Below are positions 35,760-44,276 of a stretch of DNA of 64,000 nucleotides, piece by piece (position 1 is the stretch's first letter; every line of letters starts with the position of its first letter). This DNA comes from Citrobacter sp. RHB25-C09 (lineage in GTDB: Bacteria; Pseudomonadota; Gammaproteobacteria; Enterobacterales; Enterobacteriaceae): contig NZ_CP057483.1 in the NCBI RefSeq assembly GCF_013836145.1, forward strand, positions 2,294,001 through 2,358,000. Direction: 5' to 3'. The position numbers and the translations under genes are program-made. Below the pieces are notes generated by a model. The model was given only the letters and a program-made list of their open reading frames with translations. It made no database searches and was not told where the DNA came from.

Positions 35760-36260
35760 ATGAATATGAATACAGTTGAAGATGTTTTTATTCACCTGCT
35801 ATCAGACACCTACAGCGCAGAAAAACAGTTGACCAAAGCGTTGGCGAAACTAGCCCGAGAGGCGTCAAGCGACAAGCTGAGCCAGGCGTTTAAGGCACAC
35901 CTGGAAGAGACTCAGGGGCAAATTGAACGTATTGATCAGCTCGTTGAAGCGGAATCATCCATCAAAATCAAAAGGATGAAGTGTGTTGCAATGGAGGGAT
36001 TAATCGAAGAGGCTAATGAAGTCATCGAGAGCACTCAGAAAAACGAAGTGCGTGATGCCGCCCTCATTGCCGCTGCACAAAAAGTTGAACACTACGAAAT
36101 CGCCAGTTACGGTACGCTTGCAACGCTTGCCGAACAATTGGGCTTACGTAAAGCGGTAAAACTACTTAACGAAACGCTGGAAGAAGAGAAAGCGACAGAT
36201 TTGAAACTCAGCGATCTGGCTATTAACAATATTAATCAGAAAGCGGGTAATAAGTCCTGA
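35760..36260 (+). CDS. yciF: YciF, ferritin-like (DUF892) stress protein
   Basis: 166-residue four-helix ferritin-like protein. The pattern DTYSAEKQL, HLEETQGQIERI, KVEHYEIASYG and EEEKATDLKL places Glu and His residues where di-iron or di-metal sites lie in this family. Biochemical role unknown; stress induced. AGGAGA precedes ATG. A hairpin GCGGGCC..GGCTCGC (35719-35736) stands between yciG and yciF. It is followed by its paralogue yciE. Confidence 0.94.
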   Translation: MNMNTVEDVFIHLLSDTYSAEKQLTKALAKLAREASSDKLSQAFKAHLEETQGQIERIDQLVEAESSIKIKRMKCVAMEGLIEEANEVIESTQKNEVRDAALIAAAQKVEHYEIASYGTLATLAEQLGLRKAVKLLNETLEEEKATDLKLSDLAINNINQKAGNKS

Positions 36261-36315
36261 ATATTCACTCACGTAATTAAAGTGTAATAATCTGAATAAT
36301 TCAGAGGATATAAAT

Positions 36316-36822
36316 ATGAACCATATTGAACATTATCATGACTGGCTACGCGATGCTCATGCTATGGAAAAGCAAGCCGAATCTATGCTCGAATCAATGG
36401 CTGGTCGTATAGATAATTACCCCGATATTCGCTCGCGAATTCAGCAGCATATTAGTGAAACGAAGCAGCAAATAACGCTTCTGGAAGAAATTCTGGACCG
36501 CAACGGTATTTCCCGTTCCGTTTTAAAAGATTCGATGAGTAAAATGGCGGCGCTGGGGCAATCTATTGGCGGAATGTTTCCGTCTGATGAAATTGTCAAA
36601 GGTTCTATTAGCGGTTACGTGTTTGAGCAATTCGAAATTGCCTGCTATACCTCCCTTTTGGCCGCCGCCAAAAAAGCGGGTGATACCGCGTCAATACCAG
36701 CCCTGGAATCGATCCTCAATGAGGAAAAACAGATGGCTGAGTGGCTTATCAATCATATCCCGCAGACCACAGAGCAGTTTTTACTGCGGTCAGACGCGGA
36801 CGGCGTAGAAGCCAAAAAATAG
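36316..36822 (+). CDS. yciE: YciE, ferritin-like (DUF892) protein
   Basis: 168 residues, second DUF892 member, paralogue of YciF, with HYHDWLRDAHAMEKQAESML, QQHISETKQQI, FEQFEIACYTSLL and LNEEKQMAEWL marking the four helices and metal-site acids. AGAGGA precedes the ATG. It ends the yciGFE operon at a strong bidirectional terminator. Confidence 0.94.
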   Translation: MNHIEHYHDWLRDAHAMEKQAESMLESMAGRIDNYPDIRSRIQQHISETKQQITLLEEILDRNGISRSVLKDSMSKMAALGQSIGGMFPSDEIVKGSISGYVFEQFEIACYTSLLAAAKKAGDTASIPALESILNEEKQMAEWLINHIPQTTEQFLLRSDADGVEAKK

Positions 36823-36835
36823 TCAGTAACAAAAA

Positions 36836-36864
36836 AGACCCCGTTTCGACGGGGTCTTTTTTTT
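36836..36864. terminator. Bidirectional terminator yciE / ompW
   Basis: AGACCCCGT (36836-36844), loop TTCG, ACGGGGTCT (36849-36857), with A-run before (36831-36836) and T-run after (36857-36864); the strongest hairpin of the area, between convergent genes. Confidence 0.95.
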
Positions 36865-36872
36865 GGTGCGGC

Positions 36873-37511
36873 TTAGAAACGGTAACCTGCCGAGAACATG
36901 AACACCCATGGATCAAGACGGATGTTGTCGTGTTGTTGCGCACCCGCCAGCTTATAGGATGCGGTCGTGTCGATATCCATGTACCACACGGACATGTTAA
37001 TCAGCCAGTCGCGGTTGATCAGATAATCCATCCCCACCTGCCCCGCCATACCCCAGGAATCTTTCAGGCTCAGGTTGGAAAGACCCGTATCTTTGCCGTT
37101 GTCGTTGAACTCTTCGTCAAAGAACGTGGTGTAGTTGACCCCTGCGCCAATGTAGGGACGCAGTTTGCTGCTTGAATCACCAAAATACCACTGCGCCATC
37201 AGCGTTGGCGGTAAGTGATGTACGGTGGCGATATCACCGGTGGCTTTGGTACCTACTTTATGGCGAAACGGTGTCGCCGCCAGGAGTTCAACACCAATAT
37301 TGTCAGTCGCCATGTAGGTGAATGTCAGACCCAACTGCGTGTTGTTACTGACGTTAAAGCCACCTAATGAACCCAGAGTACCGCCGGCACCCTCTGTCGG
37401 TCTTACCGTTGCCGAGCCCGCACGAATAAAGAACTCCCCCGCTTCATGTGCATAAACGCTACCGGAGAGAAGTGTACTGACTGCCAATGCCGCAATTGTT
37501 AACTTTTTCAT
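36873..37511 (-). CDS. ompW: Outer membrane protein OmpW
   Basis: Eight-stranded beta-barrel with a hydrophobic channel, receptor for colicin S4. 212 residues, equal to E. coli. Signal peptide 1-21 (MKKLTIAALAVSTLLSGSVYA, cleaved before HEAGEF); alternating strands follow to a terminal Phe (FSAGYRF*), the BAM recognition signal. AGCGGG lies about 7 nt before the start. Its promoter region contains an FNR-like site. Confidence 0.97.
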   Translation of the reverse strand: MKKLTIAALAVSTLLSGSVYAHEAGEFFIRAGSATVRPTEGAGGTLGSLGGFNVSNNTQLGLTFTYMATDNIGVELLAATPFRHKVGTKATGDIATVHHLPPTLMAQWYFGDSSSKLRPYIGAGVNYTTFFDEEFNDNGKDTGLSNLSLKDSWGMAGQVGMDYLINRDWLINMSVWYMDIDTTASYKLAGAQQHDNIRLDPWVFMFSAGYRF

Positions 37512-37870
37512 ACCCGCTCCATCGTTATGGTTATAAATGCGTGAAGAATATACCCATAATGGAGTAATAAGTGATCAAACATAGATCACATTTAATCCTG
37601 TAATTTAACCTTTATTGATCCAGATTAATTTAGAAGTAGCATTCAAAATCCTGGTTATTGTCGCTCAGATCAATTTTGCAATATTTTCATTGCGGAAGCA
37701 TTTGCCCGTTGCTTTTGGAACAGAAGTTGTACAACCAAGGTCAAAAGCGCTGACATTACCGTCGCTTTACAAAGATATGCTTTTACATACAAGCGTTCAT
37801 GCTGCCACTGCCCACTTATCCAGGGTACAATTGCCCGCTTAATAACACCTGCATAACTCAAGGAGAGTGC
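37512..37870. other. Divergent regulatory region ompW / yciC
   Basis: 359-bp gap. TTGATCCAGATTAA (37615-37628) is near the FNR consensus TTGAT-N4-ATCAA (one mismatch), and AGTGATC...AGATCACAT (about 37569-37588) shows CRP/FNR-like half-sites. FNR control of ompW is documented in E. coli. Start sites cannot be fixed. The right end holds the strong Shine-Dalgarno of yciC. Confidence 0.5.
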
Positions 37871-38614
37871 ATGTCTATCACGGCGAAGTCCGTTTACCGT
37901 GACACCGGAAATTTTTTCCGTAATCAATTTGCAACCATTCTGCTGATATCGCTGCTCTGCGCACTTATCACGATGGTGTCAGGGAATGCTTTCTCGCCCA
38001 GTGCTGAGCAAATTGCGCAGTTGAGTGAAGGGGAAAACCTTGCGGGGAGTACCGGCTTGTTTGAGCTGGTGCAGAACATGACGCCTGAGCAGCAGCAAAT
38101 CATGCTGCGCGCCTCTGCGGCATCTACCTTTTCAGGACTTATTGGCAACGCCATTCTGGCGGGCGGTGTATTGCTGATGATTCAACTGGTCTCCGCTGGT
38201 CATCGGGTAAGTGCCTTACGCGCAATCGGTGCCAGCGCACCCGTACTGCCTAAGTTATTTGTCCTGATTCTCCTGACTACCCTGTTGGTCCAGATCGGCG
38301 TTATGCTGGTTGTGGTTCCCGGCATTCTTCTGGCGATTCTGCTTTCGCTGGCACCGATTATGGCCGTGCAGGATAAAATGGGGGTGTTTGCCGCGATGCG
38401 TAACAGTGTGCGTATGGCATGGTCAAATATGCGTCTGGTTGCACCGGCAGTGATGGGCTGGTTGTTGGCTAAAACACTATTGCTGTTATTTGCCTCAAGC
38501 TTTGCAGCATTTAACCCTGACGTGGGCGCGGTGATCGCCAATACCCTGAGCAATCTGATCTCAGCCGTATTGCTCATCTACCTGTTCCGTCTGTATATGT
38601 TGATTCGCCAATAA
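37871..38614 (+). CDS. yciC: YciC, UPF0259 membrane protein
   Basis: 247-residue integral membrane protein with about six hydrophobic helices (starting near 22-42, 88-108, 115-135, 140-165, 185-205, 215-240). No catalytic motif. AAGGAGAGTGC precedes ATG 37871; the frame is open 24 codons further upstream but those codons lie in the promoter region. First gene of yciCBA in relatives. Function unknown. Confidence 0.93.
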   Translation: MSITAKSVYRDTGNFFRNQFATILLISLLCALITMVSGNAFSPSAEQIAQLSEGENLAGSTGLFELVQNMTPEQQQIMLRASAASTFSGLIGNAILAGGVLLMIQLVSAGHRVSALRAIGASAPVLPKLFVLILLTTLLVQIGVMLVVVPGILLAILLSLAPIMAVQDKMGVFAAMRNSVRMAWSNMRLVAPAVMGWLLAKTLLLLFASSFAAFNPDVGAVIANTLSNLISAVLLIYLFRLYMLIRQ

Positions 38615-38669
38615 CCCTCTATGCGTCATCGGCAATTGCGCCTGACGCTTTTAATTACGGTATCGAAGA

Positions 38670-39209
38670 ATGAAGCAGTTTCTTGATTTTTTGCCGCTGG
38701 TTGTCTTTTTTGTGTTTTACAAAATGTATGACATCTTTGCCGCAACTTACGCACTGATTATCGCGACGGCGATTGTGCTGATTTACAGTTGGGTTCGCTA
38801 TCGCAAAATCGAGAAGATGGCGCTGATTACCTTCATAATGGTCGCCATTTTTGGCGGGCTGACCATCGGTTTCCATAGCAACGAATTTATCAAATGGAAG
38901 GTCACGGTCATTTATGGACTGTTTGCCGGTGCGTTACTGTTCAGCCAGTGGGTAATGAAAAAACCGTTGATTCAACGCATGCTGGGTAAAGAACTGACGC
39001 TGCCTCAGCATGTGTGGTCAAAACTCAATATCGCCTGGGCCATCTTCTTTATTCTCTGCGGTCTCGCAAACATCTACATCGCGTTTTGGCTCCCGGAGAA
39101 TATCTGGGTTAACTTTAAAGTGTTCGGTCTGACCGCACTGACGCTTATCTTTACCCTCTTGAGTGGCGTTTATATCTATCGCTACCTGCCCCAGGAAGAT
39201 AAGTCGTAA
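38670..39209 (+). CDS. yciB: YciB (IspA-type), intracellular septation protein
   Basis: 179-residue polytopic inner-membrane protein, five to six helices, of the septation protein A family. In E. coli it interacts with elongation and division proteins and, with DcrB, affects membrane homeostasis. Starts MKQFLDFLPLVVFFVFYKMY. 55 bp after yciC, 63 bp before yciA. Confidence 0.94.
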   Translation: MKQFLDFLPLVVFFVFYKMYDIFAATYALIIATAIVLIYSWVRYRKIEKMALITFIMVAIFGGLTIGFHSNEFIKWKVTVIYGLFAGALLFSQWVMKKPLIQRMLGKELTLPQHVWSKLNIAWAIFFILCGLANIYIAFWLPENIWVNFKVFGLTALTLIFTLLSGVYIYRYLPQEDKS

Positions 39210-39272
39210 GCATTCCAGCCAGACCTACGGGTCTGGCTTTTCTCTACTCTTTATTCAATAGTCGGTTTTAGA

Positions 39273-39674
39273 ATGACAACAACAAATCCTACTCCGCAGG
39301 GCGAATTGGTTTTACGAACTCTGGCGATGCCTGCCGATACCAACGCCAACGGTGATATTTTTGGCGGCTGGCTAATGTCGCAAATGGATATTGGCGGTGC
39401 GATTCAGGCAAAAGAGATCGCCCATGGGCGCGTGGTGACCGTTCGCGTTGAAGGGATGACGTTTCTCCGCCCCGTCGCGGTCGGTGACGTCGTCTGCTGT
39501 TATGCGCGTTGCGTTAAGCGTGGGACGACGTCGGTGAGCATTAATATCGAGGTTTGGGTCAAAAAGGTCGCCTCTGAACCGCTCGGGCAGCGCTACAAGG
39601 CAACAGAAGCGCTGTTTATCTATGTCGCGGTTGATCCAGATGGCAAGCCTCGCCCGCTTCCGGTAACCGAATAA
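39273..39674 (+). CDS. yciA: YciA, acyl-CoA thioesterase
   Basis: 133-residue hot-dog-fold hydrolase with broad acyl-CoA substrate range in E. coli. Active-site Asn/Asp segment NANGDIFGGWLMSQMD (about 23-38) is intact. It follows yciB after a short hairpin GCCAGACC..GGTCTGGC (39219-39237). The gene is followed by a REP-type palindrome before the convergent tonB. Confidence 0.95.
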   Translation: MTTTNPTPQGELVLRTLAMPADTNANGDIFGGWLMSQMDIGGAIQAKEIAHGRVVTVRVEGMTFLRPVAVGDVVCCYARCVKRGTTSVSINIEVWVKKVASEPLGQRYKATEALFIYVAVDPDGKPRPLPVTE

Positions 39675-39689
39675 TCCCGAGGGATATCG

Positions 39690-39744
39690 CGCCTGATGGC
39701 GCTTCGCTGATCGGGCCTACAGGTGAAGACACTGTAGGCCCGAT
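39690..39744. repeat. REP-like palindrome between yciA and tonB
   Basis: ATCGGGCCTACAG (39710-39722) and CTGTAGGCCCGAT (39732-39744) are a perfect 13-bp inverted repeat; a further GCGCCTGATGGCGC (39689-39702) precedes. Convergent 3' ends, so it may serve both mRNAs. Confidence 0.8.
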
Positions 39745-39756
39745 TGCAAACCGACC

Positions 39757-40467
39757 TTAATTGATTTGCGTGGTGCCGTTCAGGCGGAACACGATGTTGA
39801 CCACCAGCCCGGAACCCGGCTTACCCGCTTCATAACGCCATCTGCGCATCGCATTCTTCACTTCACGTTCAAACATATTGGCAGGCTGTGCCGAGAGAAT
39901 TTGCACGTTCTCAACGCGTCCGTCTGATGTCACATCAAACTTCACTTTCACCCGACCTTCAATACGCAACGCCTGCGCGCGCGCCGGATACTGCGGCTGA
40001 TTACGGGTCAGTGCACGAGGGCCTGACAGTACGCTAACCGCCGGTTTACTGGTTACTGGCGCAGTATTGGTCGTCGGGCGTGCCGGCGCGGTGTTTTCAA
40101 ACGGCGATGCCGGGCGCGGCTCAGCGGGTTTGACGTCACGCTTAGGCTGCTCCTGCACCTTTTTCACCGGCTTCGGTTTAGGTTTAGGCTTTGGCTTCGG
40201 CTTTTCAATGAGCACCGGTGCTTCTTTTGGCGGTTCAGGAATAGGTTCCGGCTCAGGCTCGACAACCGGTTCCGGCGGTGGTTGAACCGCCTGCGGTGGC
40301 TCAAGATCGGCAGGCGAAACCATTGTTACCGAGATAGGCTGCGCGGGAGCCGGCAGTTCAATAACCTGATGTACCGAGGTATACAGCAGACCCGCCACTA
40401 AAGCACCGTGAATTCCGACGGAAAGCAGCGTTGGCCAGGGAAAGCGACGAGGTAAATCAAGGGTCAT
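39757..40467 (-). CDS. tonB: TonB energy-transducing protein
   Basis: Couples the proton motive force via ExbBD to outer-membrane siderophore and cobalamin receptors. 236 residues from MTLDLPRRF (40467); two further in-frame Met codons lie upstream (40476, 40518). N-terminal helix 12-32 bears Ser16 and His20. A proline/Glu/Lys-rich spacer (about 55-120, with PEPEP and KPKPKPKP repeats) spans the periplasm; the C-terminal beta domain (about 150-236) includes the YP motif QPQYPARA. A Fur box overlaps the promoter. Confidence 0.97.
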   Translation of the reverse strand: MTLDLPRRFPWPTLLSVGIHGALVAGLLYTSVHQVIELPAPAQPISVTMVSPADLEPPQAVQPPPEPVVEPEPEPIPEPPKEAPVLIEKPKPKPKPKPKPVKKVQEQPKRDVKPAEPRPASPFENTAPARPTTNTAPVTSKPAVSVLSGPRALTRNQPQYPARAQALRIEGRVKVKFDVTSDGRVENVQILSAQPANMFEREVKNAMRRWRYEAGKPGSGLVVNIVFRLNGTTQIN

Positions 40468-40510
40468 TGAAGTCATAATCGTTTCAGTAGAAAAACCAGG
40501 CCTCGATTTT

Positions 40511-40540
40511 AAATGCAAATAGCAATCATATTCAATAAGC
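40511..40540 (-). promoter_or_regulatory. Fur box at the tonB promoter
   Basis: Minus-strand reading GCTTATTGAATATGATTGCT (40521-40540) continuing into ATTTGCATTT is the AT-rich imperfect palindrome found at the E. coli tonB promoter, which Fur represses with iron. It lies about 45-75 bp upstream of the start. Confidence 0.7.
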
Positions 40541-40689
40541 CATCACGCTCTGTGGCACGTAAAACGCAAAATATTCCTAAAAAAACCTCATTACAAGAAT
40601 GGTCTTAACAAAGTCGCTATCTTTCCGTTGCAGTTACCAGGCCTTTAAAATAACGTATTTAACGTCTTTCACCGAACAAGGAGCTCCAC

Positions 40690-40986
40690 GTGCTTTATGT
40701 CATATACGCGCAAGATTTTGACAACTCGCTTGAAAAGCGTCTTTCAGTTCGCCCGGCACATCTGGCACGTTTACAACTGCTACGCGATGAAGGCCGTCTC
40801 CTGACCGCAGGCCCGATGCCTGCCGTGGACAGCAACGATCCCGGTGCCGCAGGCTTTACCGGATCAACGGTCATTGCCGAATTCGACTCGCTGGAAGAGG
40901 CAAAATCCTGGGCTGATGCCGATCCTTATGTTGCAGCAGGGGTTTACGCGCAGGTTTCTGTAAAACCGTTTAAGAAGACGTTTTGA
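40690..40986 (+). CDS. yciI: YciI, YCII-domain protein
   Basis: 98-residue YCII-family protein (ferredoxin-like fold). Conserved His in RPAHLARL (about 23) and Asp in SWADADPYV (about 80-82) form the putative active site seen in family structures. In vivo substrate unknown. AAGGAG precedes the ATG. Followed by a clear terminator. E. coli has kch next; here it is absent. Confidence 0.94.
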   Translation: MLYVIYAQDFDNSLEKRLSVRPAHLARLQLLRDEGRLLTAGPMPAVDSNDPGAAGFTGSTVIAEFDSLEEAKSWADADPYVAAGVYAQVSVKPFKKTF

Positions 40987-40997
40987 GAAGTGTCAAT

Positions 40998-41020
40998 GGG
41001 CACCGCGAACGGTGCCCTTT
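40998..41020 (+). terminator. Terminator of yciI
   Basis: GGGCACCG (40998-41005), loop CGAA, CGGTGCCC (41010-41017), then TTTT; 12 bp after the yciI stop. Confidence 0.9.
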
Positions 41021-41024
41021 TCGT

Positions 41025-41198
41025 TCAGAGACTGTGGATCGCAAATAGCAGCGAGTTACGCTGATGATTCAGGATACACTTCCTGATTGTGTGGATGCGC
41101 ATATTGCGACGCGATTGCCCTTCAAGCCAGCGCGCTTTTCGGCGGCTCGCCTGACGCTGCATTCGCCAGCGTCCCACTTCCGTTCTACTACGCTTCAT
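41025..41198 (-). CDS. yciY: YciY, 57-residue arginine-rich protein
   Basis: MKRSRTEVGRWRMQRQASRR... continuing to ...LLFAIHSL*. It matches E. coli YciY at nearly every residue as I remember it, with the same length of 57. About a quarter of the residues are Arg or Lys, so it would be very basic; nucleic-acid binding is a guess. It lies on the strand opposite cls, in the gap between yciI and cls where E. coli has kch as well. Function unknown. Confidence 0.82.
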   Translation of the reverse strand: MKRSRTEVGRWRMQRQASRRKARWLEGQSRRNMRIHTIRKCILNHQRNSLLFAIHSL

Positions 41199-41339
41199 GA
41201 TACCTACTCTTACAATGCAAGAGTCGGCATTATACCCCTCGTCGCCAGGCAGACTAGCGCTTTTCCGGTGTTTTTATTTGCCAGATGAATCCTGGCGCGT
41301 AAACTCTTAACAATGCGCTTTCAAAAGGATTTTTAAACT

Positions 41340-42800
41340 ATGACAACCTTCTACACGGTGGTGAGTTGGCTGATCATTCTGGGCTACTGGGTGCTCATTG
41401 CCGGTGTAACGCTACGTATTTTGATGAAACGTCGTGCGGTCCCCTCCGCGATGGCCTGGTTGCTGATCATCTATATTCTGCCGCTGGTAGGGATCATTGC
41501 TTATCTGTCTGTGGGGGAACTCCACCTCGGAAAACGTCGCGCAGAACGCGCGCGCGCCATGTGGCCATCTACGGCGAAATGGCTTACCGACCTTAAAGCC
41601 TGTAAACATATCTTCGCTGAAGAAAACAGCAGCGTTGCCTCCTCGCTGTTCAAACTCTGTGAACGTCGTCAGGGGATTGCAGGCGTTAAAGGCAACCAAC
41701 TCCAGCTTCTGACGGATTCAGATGACGTCATGCAGGCGCTGATCCGCGATATCCAACTGGCGCGGCATAACATTGAGATGGTGTTTTATATCTGGCAGCC
41801 TGGCGGAATGGCGGATCAGGTTGCTGAATCGTTGATGGCTGCCGCTCGACGCGGTATCCACTGCCGTCTGATGCTTGATTCCGCAGGCAGCGTGGCATTT
41901 TTCCGCAGCCCCTGGGTGGCCATGATGCGCAATGCGGGCATCGAAGTGGTTGAAGCGCTGAAGGTCAATCTCTTCCGTGTATTCCTGCGCCGGATGGACC
42001 TGCGTCAGCACCGGAAAATGGTGATGATTGATAACTATATCGCCTACACCGGCAGTATGAATATGGTGGATCCGCGCTTTTTCAAGCAGGACGCCGGTGT
42101 CGGTCAGTGGGTAGATTTGATGGCGCGAATGGAAGGTCCTATCGCCACCGCAATGGGGATTGTCTATTCCTGCGACTGGGAGATTGAAACCGGTAAACGG
42201 ATCCTGCCGCCACCGCCAGACGCCAACGTGATGCCGTTTGAGCAGGCCAGTGGACACACGATTCATACTATCGCTTCGGGGCCGGGGTTTCCGGAAGACC
42301 TCATTCACCAGGCGCTGCTGACTGCCACGTACTCGGCACGTGAATATTTGATCATGACCACCCCCTACTTCGTTCCCAGCGACGATTTGCTACATGCCAT
42401 TTGTACCGCTGCTCAGCGCGGGGTTGATGTCAGCATTATTCTGCCGCTGAAGAACGATTCACTGCTCGTCGGTTGGGCAAGTCGCGCATTCTTTTCTGAA
42501 CTGCTGGCGGCCGGCGTTAAGATTTACCAGTTTGAAGGCGGATTACTCCATACCAAGAGCGTGTTGGTTGATGGTGAACTGAGTCTGGTGGGAACGGTTA
42601 ATCTCGATATGCGCAGCCTGTGGCTCAATTTTGAGATCACGCTGGTCATCGACGACATCGGGTTCGGCGGCGATCTGGCCGCAGTACAGGACGATTATCT
42701 CTCCCGTTCCCGTCTGCTTGACGTACATCAGTGGTTAAAACGACCACTCTGGCAGCGAATCACCGAGCGACTGTTTTACTTCTTCAGTCCGTTGCTGTAA
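41340..42800 (+). CDS. clsA: Cardiolipin synthase A
   Basis: Condenses two phosphatidylglycerol molecules to cardiolipin and glycerol at the inner membrane. 486 residues, equal to E. coli (gene also called cls). Two N-terminal membrane helices (about 4-22, 38-58), then two phospholipase-D HKD motifs: QHRKMVMID (about 223-231) and HTKSVLVDG (about 404-412). The start is GGATTTTTAAACTATG; no strong ribosome site but the N-terminus is conserved. 35 bp before yciU. Confidence 0.97.
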   Translation: MTTFYTVVSWLIILGYWVLIAGVTLRILMKRRAVPSAMAWLLIIYILPLVGIIAYLSVGELHLGKRRAERARAMWPSTAKWLTDLKACKHIFAEENSSVASSLFKLCERRQGIAGVKGNQLQLLTDSDDVMQALIRDIQLARHNIEMVFYIWQPGGMADQVAESLMAAARRGIHCRLMLDSAGSVAFFRSPWVAMMRNAGIEVVEALKVNLFRVFLRRMDLRQHRKMVMIDNYIAYTGSMNMVDPRFFKQDAGVGQWVDLMARMEGPIATAMGIVYSCDWEIETGKRILPPPPDANVMPFEQASGHTIHTIASGPGFPEDLIHQALLTATYSAREYLIMTTPYFVPSDDLLHAICTAAQRGVDVSIILPLKNDSLLVGWASRAFFSELLAAGVKIYQFEGGLLHTKSVLVDGELSLVGTVNLDMRSLWLNFEITLVIDDIGFGGDLAAVQDDYLSRSRLLDVHQWLKRPLWQRITERLFYFFSPLL

Positions 42801-42834
42801 AACGTGCCCAATAGAAGGTTAACAGGTAGTCACT

Positions 42835-43164
42835 ATGGATATGGATTTAAACAATCGCCTGACTGAAGATGAAACGCTTGAGCAGGCTTATGATATTTTT
42901 CTCGAACTGGCAGCCGATAACCTCGACCCGGCTGATATCATTCTGTTCAATTTACAGTTTGAGGAGCGCGGCGGCGCCGAGCTTTTTGATCCGTCCGAAG
43001 ACTGGCAGGAACATGTCGATTACGATCTGAACCCGGACTTCTTCGCGGAAGTGGTCATTGGTCTGGCGGATAGCGAAGACGGCGAAATTAACGATATTTT
43101 TGCCCGCGTTTTGCTGTGTCGAGAAAAAGACCACAAGCTTTGCCACATCCTCTGGCGCGAATAA
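42835..43164 (+). CDS. yciU: YciU, DUF440 acidic protein
   Basis: 109-residue very acidic protein (D/E-rich, almost no Lys in the first 90 residues). DUF440; a DNA-mimic role was proposed from the E. coli/Haemophilus structure class, unproven. It starts MDMDLNNRLTEDE and ends HILWRE. Follows clsA at 34 bp, likely cotranscribed. It ends at a REP-like stem before convergent oppF. Confidence 0.93.
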   Translation: MDMDLNNRLTEDETLEQAYDIFLELAADNLDPADIILFNLQFEERGGAELFDPSEDWQEHVDYDLNPDFFAEVVIGLADSEDGEINDIFARVLLCREKDHKLCHILWRE

Positions 43165-43165
43165 T

Positions 43166-43241
43166 CCGCCGGATGGTGGTGTAAGCGCTTTTTCTGGGCT
43201 GCAAATTGTATGCCTGATACGCGTAGTGCCATCAGGCATAC
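43166..43241. repeat. REP-like inverted repeat between yciU and oppF
   Basis: GTATGCCTGAT (43208-43218) and ATCAGGCATAC (43231-43241) are perfect inverted arms. CCGCCGGATGG (43166-43176) upstream is REP-like. Convergent gene ends. Confidence 0.75.
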
Positions 43242-43271
43242 ACTATAAGAGCCGCCATCGCAGCTCTTTTT

Positions 43272-44276
43272 TTATAGCGGGTCGACTTTCAGGCAAGAAA
43301 CCGCATGGCGGAAACTGCCCTCCAGAACCGGACGCGTTTTGGCGCATTCCGGCCCGGCAATCGGGCAGCGGGTGCGGAACACGCAGCCTGACGGCGGGTT
43401 AATTGGTGAGGGGAGTTCCCCTTCCAGCAGTTGAATGGTCTTGTTTTTTTCCAGATCGGGATCCGGGATCGGCACTGCGGACATCAACGCTTTGGTATAA
43501 GGGTGCAACGGGTTGTGGTACACCTCGTCATAGGTTCCCAGTTCCACAGCATGTCCCAGATACATCACCAGCACGCGATCGGAAATATGCTTGACCACCG
43601 CCAGATCGTGGGCAATAAAAATCAGTGACAAGCCCATTTCACGCTGAAGTTTTTGCAACAGGTTGACGACCTGCGCCTGAATCGAAACATCCAGCGCAGA
43701 GACAGGTTCATCACAGATGATCAACTTCGGCTCAAGAATCAACGCCCGCGCAATACCTATGCGCTGACACTGCCCACCTGAGAACTCGTGAGGGTAACGG
43801 TTGATCAGATTAGGCAATAACCCCACCTTCATCATCATCGCTTTGACACGGTCACGGACTTCCTGACGAGGCAGTTTCGGATGATATGTCCGCAGCGGTT
43901 CCGCAATGATTTCGCCAATGGTCATGCGCGGATTCAGGGACGCCAGAGGATCCTGGAAAATCATCTGAATATCGCTGCGCACGTCACGCCACTCTTCGGG
44001 TTTCATCCCCAGCAGATCTTTGCCGAGCCAGGCCACTTTTCCATCTGTGGCTTTTACCAGGCCGATAATCGCTCTGGCAAAGGTTGATTTTCCGCAGCCT
44101 GATTCCCCCACGACGCCCAGGGTCTCCCCTTCGTACAACCGCAGGGTCACGCCATCCACGGCCTTCAGGGTTTTCGACGGCTGCCAGAACCACTGTTTGC
44201 CATCTTTGATATCGAAATGGACCTTCAGGTCAGCGATTTCGAGGAGGACTTTACGTTTTTCATCTACAGCATTCAT
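43272..44276 (-). CDS. oppF: Oligopeptide ABC transporter ATPase OppF
   Basis: One of two ATPases powering oligopeptide (2-5 residue) import. 334 residues. Walker A GESGCGKST (about 55-63), signature SGGQCQRIG, Walker B LIICDEPVSALD, C-terminal oligopeptide-binding extension with Fe-S type cysteines (CVFRTRCPIAGPEC). Start overlaps the end of oppD by 4 nt. Last gene of oppABCDF. Confidence 0.97.
   Translation of the reverse strand: MNAVDEKRKVLLEIADLKVHFDIKDGKQWFWQPSKTLKAVDGVTLRLYEGETLGVVGESGCGKSTFARAIIGLVKATDGKVAWLGKDLLGMKPEEWRDVRSDIQMIFQDPLASLNPRMTIGEIIAEPLRTYHPKLPRQEVRDRVKAMMMKVGLLPNLINRYPHEFSGGQCQRIGIARALILEPKLIICDEPVSALDVSIQAQVVNLLQKLQREMGLSLIFIAHDLAVVKHISDRVLVMYLGHAVELGTYDEVYHNPLHPYTKALMSAVPIPDPDLEKNKTIQLLEGELPSPINPPSGCVFRTRCPIAGPECAKTRPVLEGSFRHAVSCLKVDPL

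Noticed and set aside
40067..40285. Gly/Ser-rich plus-strand ORF opposite tonB
   Set aside because: Reverse complement of the TonB Pro/Lys/Glu spacer.
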